Source: CAWBXL01 sp963837365 (GTDB lineage: Bacteria > Acidobacteriota > Terriglobia > Terriglobales > Acidobacteriaceae). Taken from it: DNA of 64,000 bases. Positions 1 to 8,214 of this stretch are shown here, piece after piece. The stretch spans positions 620,001-684,000 of the forward strand of contig CAWIMW010000002.1 in the NCBI GenBank assembly GCA_963837365.1, written 5' to 3'. The number at the start of each line of letters is the position of its first letter. The first letter of the stretch is position 1. Position numbers and translations under genes: made by a program. The notes under the pieces were generated by a model. The model saw only the letters and a list, made by a program, of their open reading frames with translations. It was not told the origin of the DNA and did no database searches.

Positions 1-210
1 TATCGCGAGATCAGCGGAATTTTCCGTGAAGCCTTGCAACTGCACGGGCGCGGCATCATTCAATTCGGATTATTATTATTGATCGCCACGCCGGTCACCC
101 GCGTAATATTCGCCATTTTCGGCTTCGCCATAGAAAAAGACAGAATGTACGTAGTCTTCACCACAATTGTCCTGGCGATCCTGCTATACAGCCTGCTGGG
201 AACTTCGTAA
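1..210 (+). CDS. DUF1634 family membrane protein, C-terminal part
   Basis: The frame is open from the first base to TAA at 208-210 and codes for about 69 residues, so the start lies outside the window. There are two hydrophobic segments, one around IIQFGLLLLIATPVTRVIF and a second at the end (TTIVLAILLYSLL). The LLLIATPVTRV and FAIEKDRMYV stretches resemble the end of DUF1634 proteins, small inner-membrane proteins often encoded beside TauE/SafE-type permeases. The biochemical role of the family is unknown. The gene is convergent with the M13 peptidase and is followed by a palindromic repeat that may act as a bidirectional terminator. Confidence 0.7.
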   Translation, partial: YREISGIFREALQLHGRGIIQFGLLLLIATPVTRVIFAIFGFAIEKDRMYVVFTTIVLAILLYSLLGTS

Positions 211-212
211 GG

Positions 213-337
213 GTAGGGCGGACACTCCTGTCCGCCCTGCGTACGCTACAGCAAATTTTCGGGCCGAGCATTCAGCTTACGCCAGGCATTTCCACGCCGC
301 CGGCAGGGCGGACAAGAGTGTCCGCCCTACACAAAAG
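213..337. repeat. Type A palindromic repeat, about 125 bp, inverted ends
   Basis: Two inverted arms of about 28 bases (215-243 and 305-334) bracket a spacer of about 60 bases. Each arm is itself a small hairpin, GGGCGGACA-loop-TGTCCGCCC. The same arrangement occurs at 38405-38521 with a partly similar spacer (CAAATT..CGGG). The element fills the gap between two convergent genes, so it could terminate both transcripts. It resembles a small MITE/REPIN-like unit; no protein is encoded. Confidence 0.75.
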
Positions 338-338
338 C

Positions 339-2360
339 TCACCAAACATGACAGGCGTTTTCCCGCACCATCGGCGCATCCGCCTTGCAGTGATACGCCT
401 CGCGGAACTCCGGCATGTTCGAAACCGTCCCATTCACCCGCCACTTCGGAGGTGAATGCGGGTCCACATTTGCCAGCATGCGGCTGACCGCCTCGGTGCG
501 GTTCTGGCACCACACGTTGGCCCAGCCCAGAAAGAAACGCTGGTTCGCAGTCAATCCATCCATGGGCGCTGGCTCCTTACCCGCCAATGTAGTGAGCAAC
601 GCCATGTAAGCAATGCGCAACCCGCCGTTATCGGCAGTATTTTCCCCCAAGGTTAGCTTGCCATTAAGTTTCACATCATCCACAGCCGTATACCCGGAAT
701 ATTGGTCGGCTACGCACTGCGTACGTTTCTCGAATTCCTTTTTGTCATCTTCCGTCCACCAGTCGCTCAGGTTGCCCTTAGCGTCAAACTGGCTGCCCTG
801 ATCATCAAAGCCGTGCGTCAACTCATGACCAATCACAGCTCCGATCCCACCGAAGTTCATGGCATCGTCAGCCTGATTGTCATAGAACGGCGGCTGAAGG
901 ATTCCCGCTGGGAACGTAATGTTATTCAGTTGCGGATTGTAGCTGGCGTTCACCGTGCTAGGCGGATAAGGCCAGTCATTCTTGTTCACCGGCTTGCCAA
1001 TTTTGTTGAGCTGCCGCTGGAAGTCAAACTCATTCGCCCGCTGCGAATTGCCCAGCGCATCACCGCGAACAATGTTCAGGCTGCTGTAGTCCCTCCATTG
1101 GTCGGGATAGCCAATCCGGTTGGCGATCGCCTCCAGCTTCACATGCGCCTGCTTTTTGGTTTCCTCGCCCATCCATGAAAGACCATCGATGTCATGGGAA
1201 AGCGCATTTTCCAAGGCCTGCACCATCTTCAAGGTGCGTTCCTTCCCCTCGGCCCCAAAGGTCTGTGCCACATATTCCTTGCCCACAGCTTCGCCCAGGT
1301 CTCCGTTGGTGTACCGAACGCAGCGCTTCCAACGGGGAGAAAGCTCCTTGGTTCCCGATAGTTCCCTGCTAAAGAAGTTAAAATTCTCATCTACAAACGC
1401 CGCCGGCAGCATCGCCACGTTGGCGTGCACCAAGTGCCAGCGAAGATAAGTCTTCCAGTCATCGAGTGATGTGGCTTGCAGCGCGGTGTTCATTTGCTTG
1501 AAGAACTCAGGCTCGGTGACATTCAACACCTGAGTCGAGGGCGCACCCACGCCCTCCAGATAAACATTCCAGCCAAAATCAGGGCTCAGCGCCGCCAGTT
1601 CTTTGGCCGTCATCTTGTGATACACCTTGGTCGGCTCTCGCCGGCTGGTGCGGTCCAGCGCCCCCTTGGCCAACAATGTCTCGGTCTCCAGGACCGTCTT
1701 AGCTTCCGCCGCAGATTTGTCCGCAGGATCGCCCAAAAGCTCAAACATCTTTTCCACATGGTCCCCATACTTCTTCCGCAGGTCCACCGATTTGGCATCG
1801 TCTTTGAGGTAATAGTCCTTGTCCGGCAGCGACAAGCCGCCCTGATCAGCTTCCGCTATCACCTGCGTAGCATCCTTAAAATCCTGGTCGGAACCGAAAC
1901 TAAACAGCACGTTGACCCCGAGGCGATGCAACCGGATGGCCTCCTGCGCCAAATCCTTTTTTGATTTCAGGGCGGCAATTGCCTTCATCTCTGCTTTCAG
2001 AGGCCCCGTCCCCTCTTTGTTGATTGCCGACTCATCCATGCACCCCTGATAGTAGTCGCCGATCTTCTGTTGGTTCGCAGTCCGTTTGGGATCATTCGCC
2101 GAATACTTCTCCAGGATGTCGCGGATGATGTTCTCCCCCCGCTCCTGAAGTTCATTGAAACGGCCCCAACTCGAGCGGTCGCTGGGAATGGGATTCTGCG
2201 CCTGCCATTTGCTGCAAGCGTAGGCGTAAAAATCCGTGCAGGGATCGATCGTTTTGTCCAACATATCGGGACTGAAACCAACGCCAGCAGAAGCAGGTGA
2301 GCTGGACTGGGCGAGGCAAAGGGAACTGCAAAGCAACAGAAAACCTACTAGATAGCGCAT
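339..2360 (-). CDS. M13 family (neprilysin/PepO-like) zinc metallopeptidase
   Basis: A 673-residue secreted endopeptidase. It opens with a signal peptide (MRYLVGFLLLCSSLCLAQSS), then the large alpha-helical M13 N-terminal domain. The catalytic domain carries the zinc motif HELTHGFDDQG (HExxH, about residue 515) and the third ligand motif GENTADNGG (ExxxD, about residue 575). The substrate-binding motif appears as NASYNPQLNN, and the protein ends CHVW, close to the usual CxxW end. Length matches the family. M13 enzymes cleave small oligopeptides in the periplasm or outside the cell; the substrate here cannot be predicted. It is monocistronic and convergent with the preceding gene. Confidence 0.93.
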   Translation of the reverse strand: MRYLVGFLLLCSSLCLAQSSSPASAGVGFSPDMLDKTIDPCTDFYAYACSKWQAQNPIPSDRSSWGRFNELQERGENIIRDILEKYSANDPKRTANQQKIGDYYQGCMDESAINKEGTGPLKAEMKAIAALKSKKDLAQEAIRLHRLGVNVLFSFGSDQDFKDATQVIAEADQGGLSLPDKDYYLKDDAKSVDLRKKYGDHVEKMFELLGDPADKSAAEAKTVLETETLLAKGALDRTSRREPTKVYHKMTAKELAALSPDFGWNVYLEGVGAPSTQVLNVTEPEFFKQMNTALQATSLDDWKTYLRWHLVHANVAMLPAAFVDENFNFFSRELSGTKELSPRWKRCVRYTNGDLGEAVGKEYVAQTFGAEGKERTLKMVQALENALSHDIDGLSWMGEETKKQAHVKLEAIANRIGYPDQWRDYSSLNIVRGDALGNSQRANEFDFQRQLNKIGKPVNKNDWPYPPSTVNASYNPQLNNITFPAGILQPPFYDNQADDAMNFGGIGAVIGHELTHGFDDQGSQFDAKGNLSDWWTEDDKKEFEKRTQCVADQYSGYTAVDDVKLNGKLTLGENTADNGGLRIAYMALLTTLAGKEPAPMDGLTANQRFFLGWANVWCQNRTEAVSRMLANVDPHSPPKWRVNGTVSNMPEFREAYHCKADAPMVRENACHVW

Positions 2361-2436
2361 GTTTTCCTCATAAATAGACAGTCAACAAATGTTAACACCG
2401 TCAGACGAGCGTAGGAGGCGCGGAAGGAGTAATGGT

Positions 2437-3516
2437 TTAAAAAATCTTCAGGTGAATGGTGAGATATTTCTTCGGGTTCTGCCGGATCGCTTTCACCAGA
2501 TCGCGCGACTCCACCAGCATCTGGTCAGCGTTGGTGTAAAGAGATGGGTCACGCAGAAGCTTTCCCGCAGTCCCTTCGCCGGCATCCAGGCGATCGGCAA
2601 TGGCGGAAAGCTTGTTGGCAATATTCTGGATGCGCGCGGCAAACTCGGGGTCCTTGGCAAACTTTCCCAGCGCACCTTTGCCCGAGTTGATGTCCTCGGT
2701 GAACTGGCGAATATTAGCGACAGTTTTATTGGCGTTATCGTAGAGCGCCGGGTCTTTCAGCAGTTTCCCGGCTGTGCCCTTGCCCGCGTTCAGATCATCA
2801 ATCACCACATTGACCTTATCGAGCGTGGCGTTCGCTTTGTTGTACATCGTATCGTCAGAGACCAGTTTCCCTAATGTGCCCTTGCCGGCGCCGATGTCAT
2901 TGACCAGTCCCTGAAACTCATTCACCGTCGCAGACAACCGGTTGTAGAGGGTAGGATCGTAAATCAACTTACCGACCGAACCTTTGCCGGTTTCGATGTA
3001 CGCGATAATACGATCCAGGCGCTTGAGTAGAGCGTCCATGTTCTGGAGCGTCCCCTGTCCGGCGCGCACCATATCGGAGAAATCGGGGACATTCTTACTG
3101 GGCAAAACGTCGCCATTTTGCGCTTCCCCCAATCGGGCCTCGGAACTATCAATATCGATGTAAGTCTCCCCCAACACTCCCGCGGTGGAAAGCAGGGTCA
3201 TCGAGTCCTTGTGCAACCCATAGTGGTACTTGGTGTTTGCCTTCATAGTGACTTCTACTGGAGTCAGGGGGTTGGGAGGATTCGACGCGACCTGTACCAC
3301 CGTGACATTGCCGATGTCCACTCCATTGAGTCTCACCGGCGCGCCAACCCGCAGTCCGCTGGCATTGTCCACGTAGGTTTTAAGTTCGATTTTCTTGGTA
3401 AAAACGCCACCCGTACCGCTCATCAGAAAAATGAGCACGGCCAGCGTGGTGAGGGCTACCAGCACTGTGATCCCGACTTTCAACTGAGACCACTTCAGCT
3501 GCTTCTGGCTAGGCAC
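2437..3516 (-). CDS. MCE/MlaD-family lipid-transport protein with 34-residue tandem repeats
   Basis: 359 residues. One N-terminal transmembrane anchor (about residues 18-35: VGITVLVALTTLAVLIFLMS) is followed by an MCE domain (about 42-125) with typical GLRVGAPVRLNGVDIG and GVLGETYIDID segments. The rest consists of five copies of a repeat of exactly 34 residues, each beginning G-K/E-G-x-x-G-K (GKGSVGK, GKGTLGK, GKGTAGK, GKGALGK, GEGTAGK). MCE proteins of this type bind phospholipid in the periplasm with an MlaEF-type ABC transporter, but no mlaE or mlaF neighbour is present here. The repeats probably form a helical stalk or tunnel; this is inference. Confidence 0.9.
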   Translation of the reverse strand: MPSQKQLKWSQLKVGITVLVALTTLAVLIFLMSGTGGVFTKKIELKTYVDNASGLRVGAPVRLNGVDIGNVTVVQVASNPPNPLTPVEVTMKANTKYHYGLHKDSMTLLSTAGVLGETYIDIDSSEARLGEAQNGDVLPSKNVPDFSDMVRAGQGTLQNMDALLKRLDRIIAYIETGKGSVGKLIYDPTLYNRLSATVNEFQGLVNDIGAGKGTLGKLVSDDTMYNKANATLDKVNVVIDDLNAGKGTAGKLLKDPALYDNANKTVANIRQFTEDINSGKGALGKFAKDPEFAARIQNIANKLSAIADRLDAGEGTAGKLLRDPSLYTNADQMLVESRDLVKAIRQNPKKYLTIHLKIF

Positions 3517-3741
3517 GCGTTCTCCCCGGCACCATATTCACAAGACAGTCCTGCCGCAAACAGCCAGCGGCGATTTTCCTTGCATGATACCAGACAGATG
3601 GTACAGGCTCCATGCCAGCCTGACGGAAAACCGCCGAATTCGGTTTTCTCTGCGTCCTTTGCGGAAGTTCTCTGTGACCTCTGCGGTCAAAATCTTTTGC
3701 TTTTTTGCAGCGGCGATGCAGAAACTGAACCGCCAAGAACA
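3517..3741. other. Intergenic stretch with imperfect repeat motif
   Basis: 225 bases without a gene. Bases 3645-3700 contain the near-repeated CTCTGCGTCCTTTGCGG and CTCTGTGACCTCTGCGG motifs, a type of degenerate intergenic repeat also hinted at near 37077. No promoter or terminator is clear. Confidence 0.4.
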
Positions 3742-6148
3742 CTACACGGCCCGCGGATTCACCGTTTTGGTCAGGGTAAGTGCAAGCAAGTAGGCTACCG
3801 CACCGCAAGCCAGCGTGATATTGAGGCCAAATTGAATGGCAATCACCATGGCCAACACCGAGCCCAAAACGCTGGAAGCGGCATTCATCGCCCAAGCCCA
3901 CTCCACCGCATTCTGCTTGGTCTCGCTTTTCTCGCTGGCAGGAAATTCCGGGGCTGGGGCACTTGCAAATGCCCGCAGACCAGTCGGAAATGGCATCCCC
4001 ATGGCGAATCCCAGGGGAACCAGCAAGACCGCACTCATCGCAAACTTGACGATAAGTGGAAGTCCCACAAATGCGTTCAGCAATCCCGGGAGAACAACAA
4101 CATAGAGCAGTAAAACCATGATGATCAGAATCAAGGGGATGGCCGCACTAGGCCGGAGGCCCAGCCATTTACGCGAAGCCAGACTTCCACTGCCACTCGA
4201 CAGCAACATGAGGAAGATTACGACAGTCAATGCGTATGTAGGATGCCCAAGAAAGAGCACAAAGCGCTGAATGAATGCGATCTCCACCAGAATGTAGCCC
4301 AGCCCAACAGCAACGAAGTACAGCAAGGGAAGCGCATGACGGTGCGTCCCACGCGAGCCAAAAGCCAGCGGAATGATAAGAAACGCAAACACCGCAACCA
4401 AAGAGATGATTAACACCATCCCCAGCACTGCGACTCCAAGATTCACCTTCCAGTCCATCCCCTGCCTGGACCCTTCATGATGCAGAATCTGGCCCAACTT
4501 CAACGTAAAGAAGAAAAACGGCGCATTGTCGGTGACCGGGGCAACGTTGTACGCATAACTGCTGGCGAAGGCATGCGGATCGTTGCTGGCGATCAGCGCC
4601 GAAAACGGATTGTCCTGTGGTGCAGAAGGAAGGTGCAAAGCCACCAGAACAGAATGACCGGCTAAGTGCGCCTTTACCGCGGCTTCTTCTTCGGGTGTAA
4701 ACGCACTTTTCTTTGCCAGCACCGCGACGGGAATCCCATCTTCATTCAGACCGCCTTCTGAAATCACGATGAAATTCTTGCGGGTATCAGCCACACCCAA
4801 CTGATGCAGAGCTTCCATCGCAACGGATACAACGCGCAGCGCCTCGCGTGGATGACGAAACTCCCAGCGGGTGATCGCCACCATTCCGTCCGGCTTCAAA
4901 TGCTCGAAGTACTCGCGAAACGCCTCCACCGTGTAGAGACTGTTCTCACTCAAGGCAAACGCACCCGCGGCCGTGGAAGCCCAGGTGTCGACCAAAGTCA
5001 TCTGAACAACGTCGTATTTCTGGGAAGCGTTGCGCACAAAGGATCGCCCATCGGTGACATGAAGATGCACCTCAGGCCGTTCATACAGGTGATAGGTATA
5101 GTCGGCATACCGTCCGCGCATAATGGTATTGGCAATGATGGGGTTAATTTCAATCCCAGTTACGTTCGGACTTCCGTTTGCCACCGCGCGCAGCACATCC
5201 ACTCCACCGCCCGGCCCGATGATGGCAAACTCCCCATGAGGACGCAGCACATTCGCCAGCGCCGGCGGCGCTGACATCAGGTTTCTCTCCCACGCGGTAC
5301 CGTGCCACTGTGCGGGATCGGCGTTCATGACGTAGGTGGAGGCGTCAGCATCAATGACGATAACTTTTGCGCCGCCTTGCCGGTCCACTTCTACGCGGGA
5401 GATCGCGTTCCACTTGGCGAACTCCACCATGGCCGGATTGCGAAACGCCCCTTTGGCATACACAATGTCGAACAGCCGGCCAGAGTAATTGATGGCAATC
5501 ACCACTAAGCACGCAGCCGCCAGCACCAAAACCGACTTTCTTTCCTTCACCGTAGCTGCCCAGACTGATCCAGCCACAGCCATGACAAATCCTGCAAAAA
5601 GAATGGTGTTTGGCCCGCCCAGCCAATTGAGCAGCGGGACCATGGCCAGGCAAGCGATCGCCCCACCCGTCAAATCCGCGCCATACAAGCGGGGAATGTA
5701 CTTCGATTCGCGGGCAAACACCACGGAAAACGCCAACCCGGTGACAAAAAAGGGGATTGCCGAACTCAAATAAATCGCGGTCAACCGCAGAAAATTCCCC
5801 ACAGAAATTTGCAGGGAGACCGGCGTCCACAACACCACCACCAACACCACCGGCATAAGCAGCGCGTTAAAGACGCAAAGACGCGCACACCAGGGCCCGC
5901 GTCTCATACTTTGCCAATCGCATCTTTCCTAGATACGCCCCAACTCCGCCCGCCCCCAACCCAAGCAGTGCAATCGAGATCGCCAGAAATGCAAAGTGAT
6001 AAAACAGCACAACCGAAAATAGGCGGGTAAGCGCCAATTCCAGAAGTAAGGCCCCAAAACTAATAAGTGCGACTCCCGCTAACAGCACCGGGGCGGGGGA
6101 TGAATTGGAAGTAGAGTCTGCGTGAGAAACTTCAACTGTAGTGGACAT
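3742..6148 (-). CDS. Membrane-fused spermidine-synthase-like protein, one frameshift
   Basis: Read as one gene of about 800 residues with a one-base insertion near 5890. The first frame begins at ATG 6148 and covers two transmembrane helices (VLLAGVALISFGALLLELAL and FHYF..ISIALLGLGAGG). It ends out of frame, and the second frame carries the rest. Further helices follow, then a Rossmann SAM/spermidine-synthase-like domain (IGPGGGVDVLRAV, TGIEINPI, HVTDGRSFV, DVVQMTLVD), then about six more helices. This resembles acidobacterial SpeE-like membrane proteins of unproven substrate. A polyamine-synthase function is not shown, because the domain may have other aminopropyl- or methyltransferase roles. 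No polyamine genes are adjacent. Confidence 0.8.
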
Positions 6149-6184
6149 TGAGATGGTTTCGATTTAAGTGCGCCAGTCTAACAG

Positions 6185-6262
6185 AGAATTTGGGTGGAGC
6201 AGGGCCTGTGGCCCTGCGTTATAAGTGCCGAGAAGGTCAGGTTTTAACCGCTCAGGTACTTC
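6185..6262. repeat. Type B repeat (GGTGGAGCAGGGCC...CCGCTCAGGTAC)
   Basis: Begins GGGTGGAGCAGGGCCTGTGG with a short hairpin (CAGGGCC/GGCCCTG) and ends TTTTAACCGCTCAGGTAC. Related copies lie at 36205-36285 and 48983-49054, where the second half reads CCGGCTTTAGCCGCTGAGGTA. Non-coding, dispersed, function unknown. Confidence 0.7.
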
Positions 6263-6266
6263 CAAC

Positions 6267-6644
6267 CTAATTTTCCAGAATGACCTGTGCAATCGCCTGT
6301 TCTGCCGTATGCGAAAGCGAAAGTGCCACATGTTTCGCTCCAAGTTTCTCCGCAAACTCCGCCGCCTTCCCATGGAAAGCGATGGTGGGCCGTCCGCCCG
6401 GCTGCCGGCAGACTTCCACATCGCGCCAGCGGACTCCATGGCTCCAACCAGTCCCCAGCGCTTTCATCCCGGCTTCCTTAGCGGCAAAGCGCGCGGCATA
6501 ACGCTCCATGCGATTTGCTTTGGAATCACAGTACGCGATCTCGCCTTCAGTAAAAACGCGGCGTAAAAACCGTTCCCCATGCCGCTGGATCGCATCCGCA
6601 ATCCGCGGCACTTCCGCAATATCAATGCCTGTACCCACAATCAT
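6267..6644 (-). CDS. acpS: Holo-[acyl-carrier-protein] synthase
   Basis: About 125 residues, the usual AcpS length. It transfers the 4'-phosphopantetheine arm from coenzyme A to apo-ACP in the cytoplasm and so activates fatty-acid synthesis. Visible motifs are the N-terminal VGTGIDIAEVPRI with the metal-binding Asp, RFAAKEAGMKALGTG with the catalytic Glu/Lys region, and SLSHT near the end. Two in-frame ATGs (6650 and 6644) are possible; the second gives the canonical MIVGTGID start. It sits downstream of selA in the same direction, with a palindromic repeat between them. Confidence 0.93.
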   Translation of the reverse strand: MIVGTGIDIAEVPRIADAIQRHGERFLRRVFTEGEIAYCDSKANRMERYAARFAAKEAGMKALGTGWSHGVRWRDVEVCRQPGGRPTIAFHGKAAEFAEKLGAKHVALSLSHTAEQAIAQVILEN

Positions 6645-6665
6645 GCGCAATCACGTTAGCATACA

Positions 6666-6762
6666 AAAACATTTCACCACGGAGACACCGAGTCACCGAG
6701 AAATCCCCAACAACTTAGTCAGGTCTTTCTCCGTGTCTCTGTGCCTCCGTGGTGAACCGACT
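6666..6762. repeat. Type D palindromic repeat overlapping the selA 3' end
   Basis: Inverted arms TTCACCACGGAGACACCGAG (6671-6690) and the complementary end CTCTGTGCCTCCGTGGTGAA (about 6737-6757) enclose a short loop. The right arm lies inside the selA reading frame and supplies its last dozen codons. A related half-copy is at 56953-56975. Such repeats are widespread in several bacterial phyla. Confidence 0.7.
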
Positions 6763-8163
6763 GACGATGTCTGCCAAAAGTTGATCCTGCTCCGGAAATA
6801 CTGTCCGCAAGTCGAGTAGCACGCGCCCGTCTTCAACTCGAGCCACCACCGGAGGATTGGACGCCCGCAAGCGGGCCACCAATTCGTCCGCGCTCAGCCC
6901 ATGGCAGGCAATTGTTAACAGGCGAGTAGGTAAGACAGCCGTTGGCGCCGCCCCGCCACCGATCACGGATTCACCATCCGTAATTTCGGCTGAAACTATG
7001 TTCGATCTGACTTTCCCGGCTAATGCCTCCGCTCGCTTGCCAATATCGTCCTTCGACAGCTGCATCATGCGAAGCGCAGGGACCGCATCATAGTCGCGCT
7101 TCACATAAGCCAGAAGCGTCGCTTCCAGCGCCGCGTAAGTCAGCTTGTCCACGCGCAGCGCACGGAACAGCGAATTGGCCCGCATGCGCGCGATCAGATC
7201 TCCCCGCCCGCTGAGAATCCCTGCCTGCGGCCCGCCCAGCAGTTTGTCTCCACTGTAAGTGACCACATCCACGTCAGCCCGAAGGCTGTCCAATACTCCC
7301 GGCTCATTTCCAATCCCCACCAGGCTCAAATCAAACAGGGCCCCGCTGCCCAGGTCTTCCACCAAGGGAATCTGGCGTTCCTTGGCCAGCTTGACCAGTT
7401 CTTCCAGCGCAGGTTGCTCCGTAAATCCGCTGATCTCAAAATTCGAACGATGCACACGCAGTATCAACCGGGTTTTATCTGTGATCGCGTTGACATAGTC
7501 GCTGACGCGCGTACGGTTCGTAGTCCCAACCTCGCGCAACGAAGCATTCGACTTCCCCATCACCTCGGGAATGCGGAACGACCCGCCGATCTCCACCAGC
7601 TCCCCGCGCGAAACAATAACTTCCCCGTCCTCAGCCAGCGAATTCAGCGCCAGCAGCACCGCAGCAGCATTGTTGTTGACGACGATTGAAGAAACGTCAG
7701 AGGGTGGCTGTGCTGGGGCTAAGAGCTTGCGCAATAGCCGGTCGACGTGAACATCGCGCTTTCCACGTTCTCCAGTTTCCAAATCAAATTCAAGATTGGA
7801 ATATCCAGCTGCAGTCTCGCGCGCGTGTTCAAGCGCAGAAACTGCCAATGGCGCTCGCCCAAGATTGGTATGCAGGATCACCCCGGTAGCATTGATGACC
7901 GGTCGCAAAGAGTGGCACAAGCCCAGTCGCAACTGACGTTCAACCGCGCCGGCAATCCCGGTGATGGCCAAATCCACTCCAGCCGAATCCAAATATCCCG
8001 CAGCAATCTCATGCCGCAAACTGGCCAACACGGTACGAATCGCGTCCGTCACCGCAGCTGTGCCGTCTTGCGCAACATGCAAAGCTACATCCGTAGCGCG
8101 CAGCACCTCATCTACAGATGGCAGCTTCCGGTACAGCTCCGCTTTGGAAACAGTTTTCATCAA
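6715..8163 (-). CDS. selA: L-seryl-tRNA(Sec) selenium transferase
   Basis: 482 residues, close to the usual 460-470. A PLP enzyme that converts Ser-tRNA(Sec) to Sec-tRNA(Sec) with selenophosphate. The N-terminal tRNA-binding region contains YRKLPSVDEVL. The PLP-fold core has NTNLGRAPL-type sequence (HTNLGRAPLAVSA), VNNNAAAVLL and the PLP lysine in SGDKLLGGPQAG (about residue 300). The final residues FTTEAQRHGERPD are encoded by a palindromic repeat and look like a recent extension. No selB, selD or tRNA-Sec is in the window. It implies that selenoproteins are made, but none is identified here. Confidence 0.95.
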   Translation of the reverse strand: MMKTVSKAELYRKLPSVDEVLRATDVALHVAQDGTAAVTDAIRTVLASLRHEIAAGYLDSAGVDLAITGIAGAVERQLRLGLCHSLRPVINATGVILHTNLGRAPLAVSALEHARETAAGYSNLEFDLETGERGKRDVHVDRLLRKLLAPAQPPSDVSSIVVNNNAAAVLLALNSLAEDGEVIVSRGELVEIGGSFRIPEVMGKSNASLREVGTTNRTRVSDYVNAITDKTRLILRVHRSNFEISGFTEQPALEELVKLAKERQIPLVEDLGSGALFDLSLVGIGNEPGVLDSLRADVDVVTYSGDKLLGGPQAGILSGRGDLIARMRANSLFRALRVDKLTYAALEATLLAYVKRDYDAVPALRMMQLSKDDIGKRAEALAGKVRSNIVSAEITDGESVIGGGAAPTAVLPTRLLTIACHGLSADELVARLRASNPPVVARVEDGRVLLDLRTVFPEQDQLLADIVSRFTTEAQRHGERPD

Positions 8164-8183
8164 CCTTCATTATTTCATGCGGA

Positions 8184-8206
8184 GTTGCGGGGCAAGCCCC
8201 GCCTCC
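8184..8206. repeat. Perfect GC hairpin between recG and selA
   Basis: GCGGGGC-AA-GCCCCGC forms a perfect 7-bp stem in the 51-base gap between selA and recG. No T-tract follows on either strand, so it is more likely a small palindromic repeat or mRNA-stability hairpin than a classical terminator. Confidence 0.5.
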
Positions 8207-8214
8207 ACCCGGGC

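Noticed and set aside
3118..4113. 331-codon plus-strand frame
   Set aside because: Antisense to the MCE gene and the SpeE-like gene; contains no recognisable domain.
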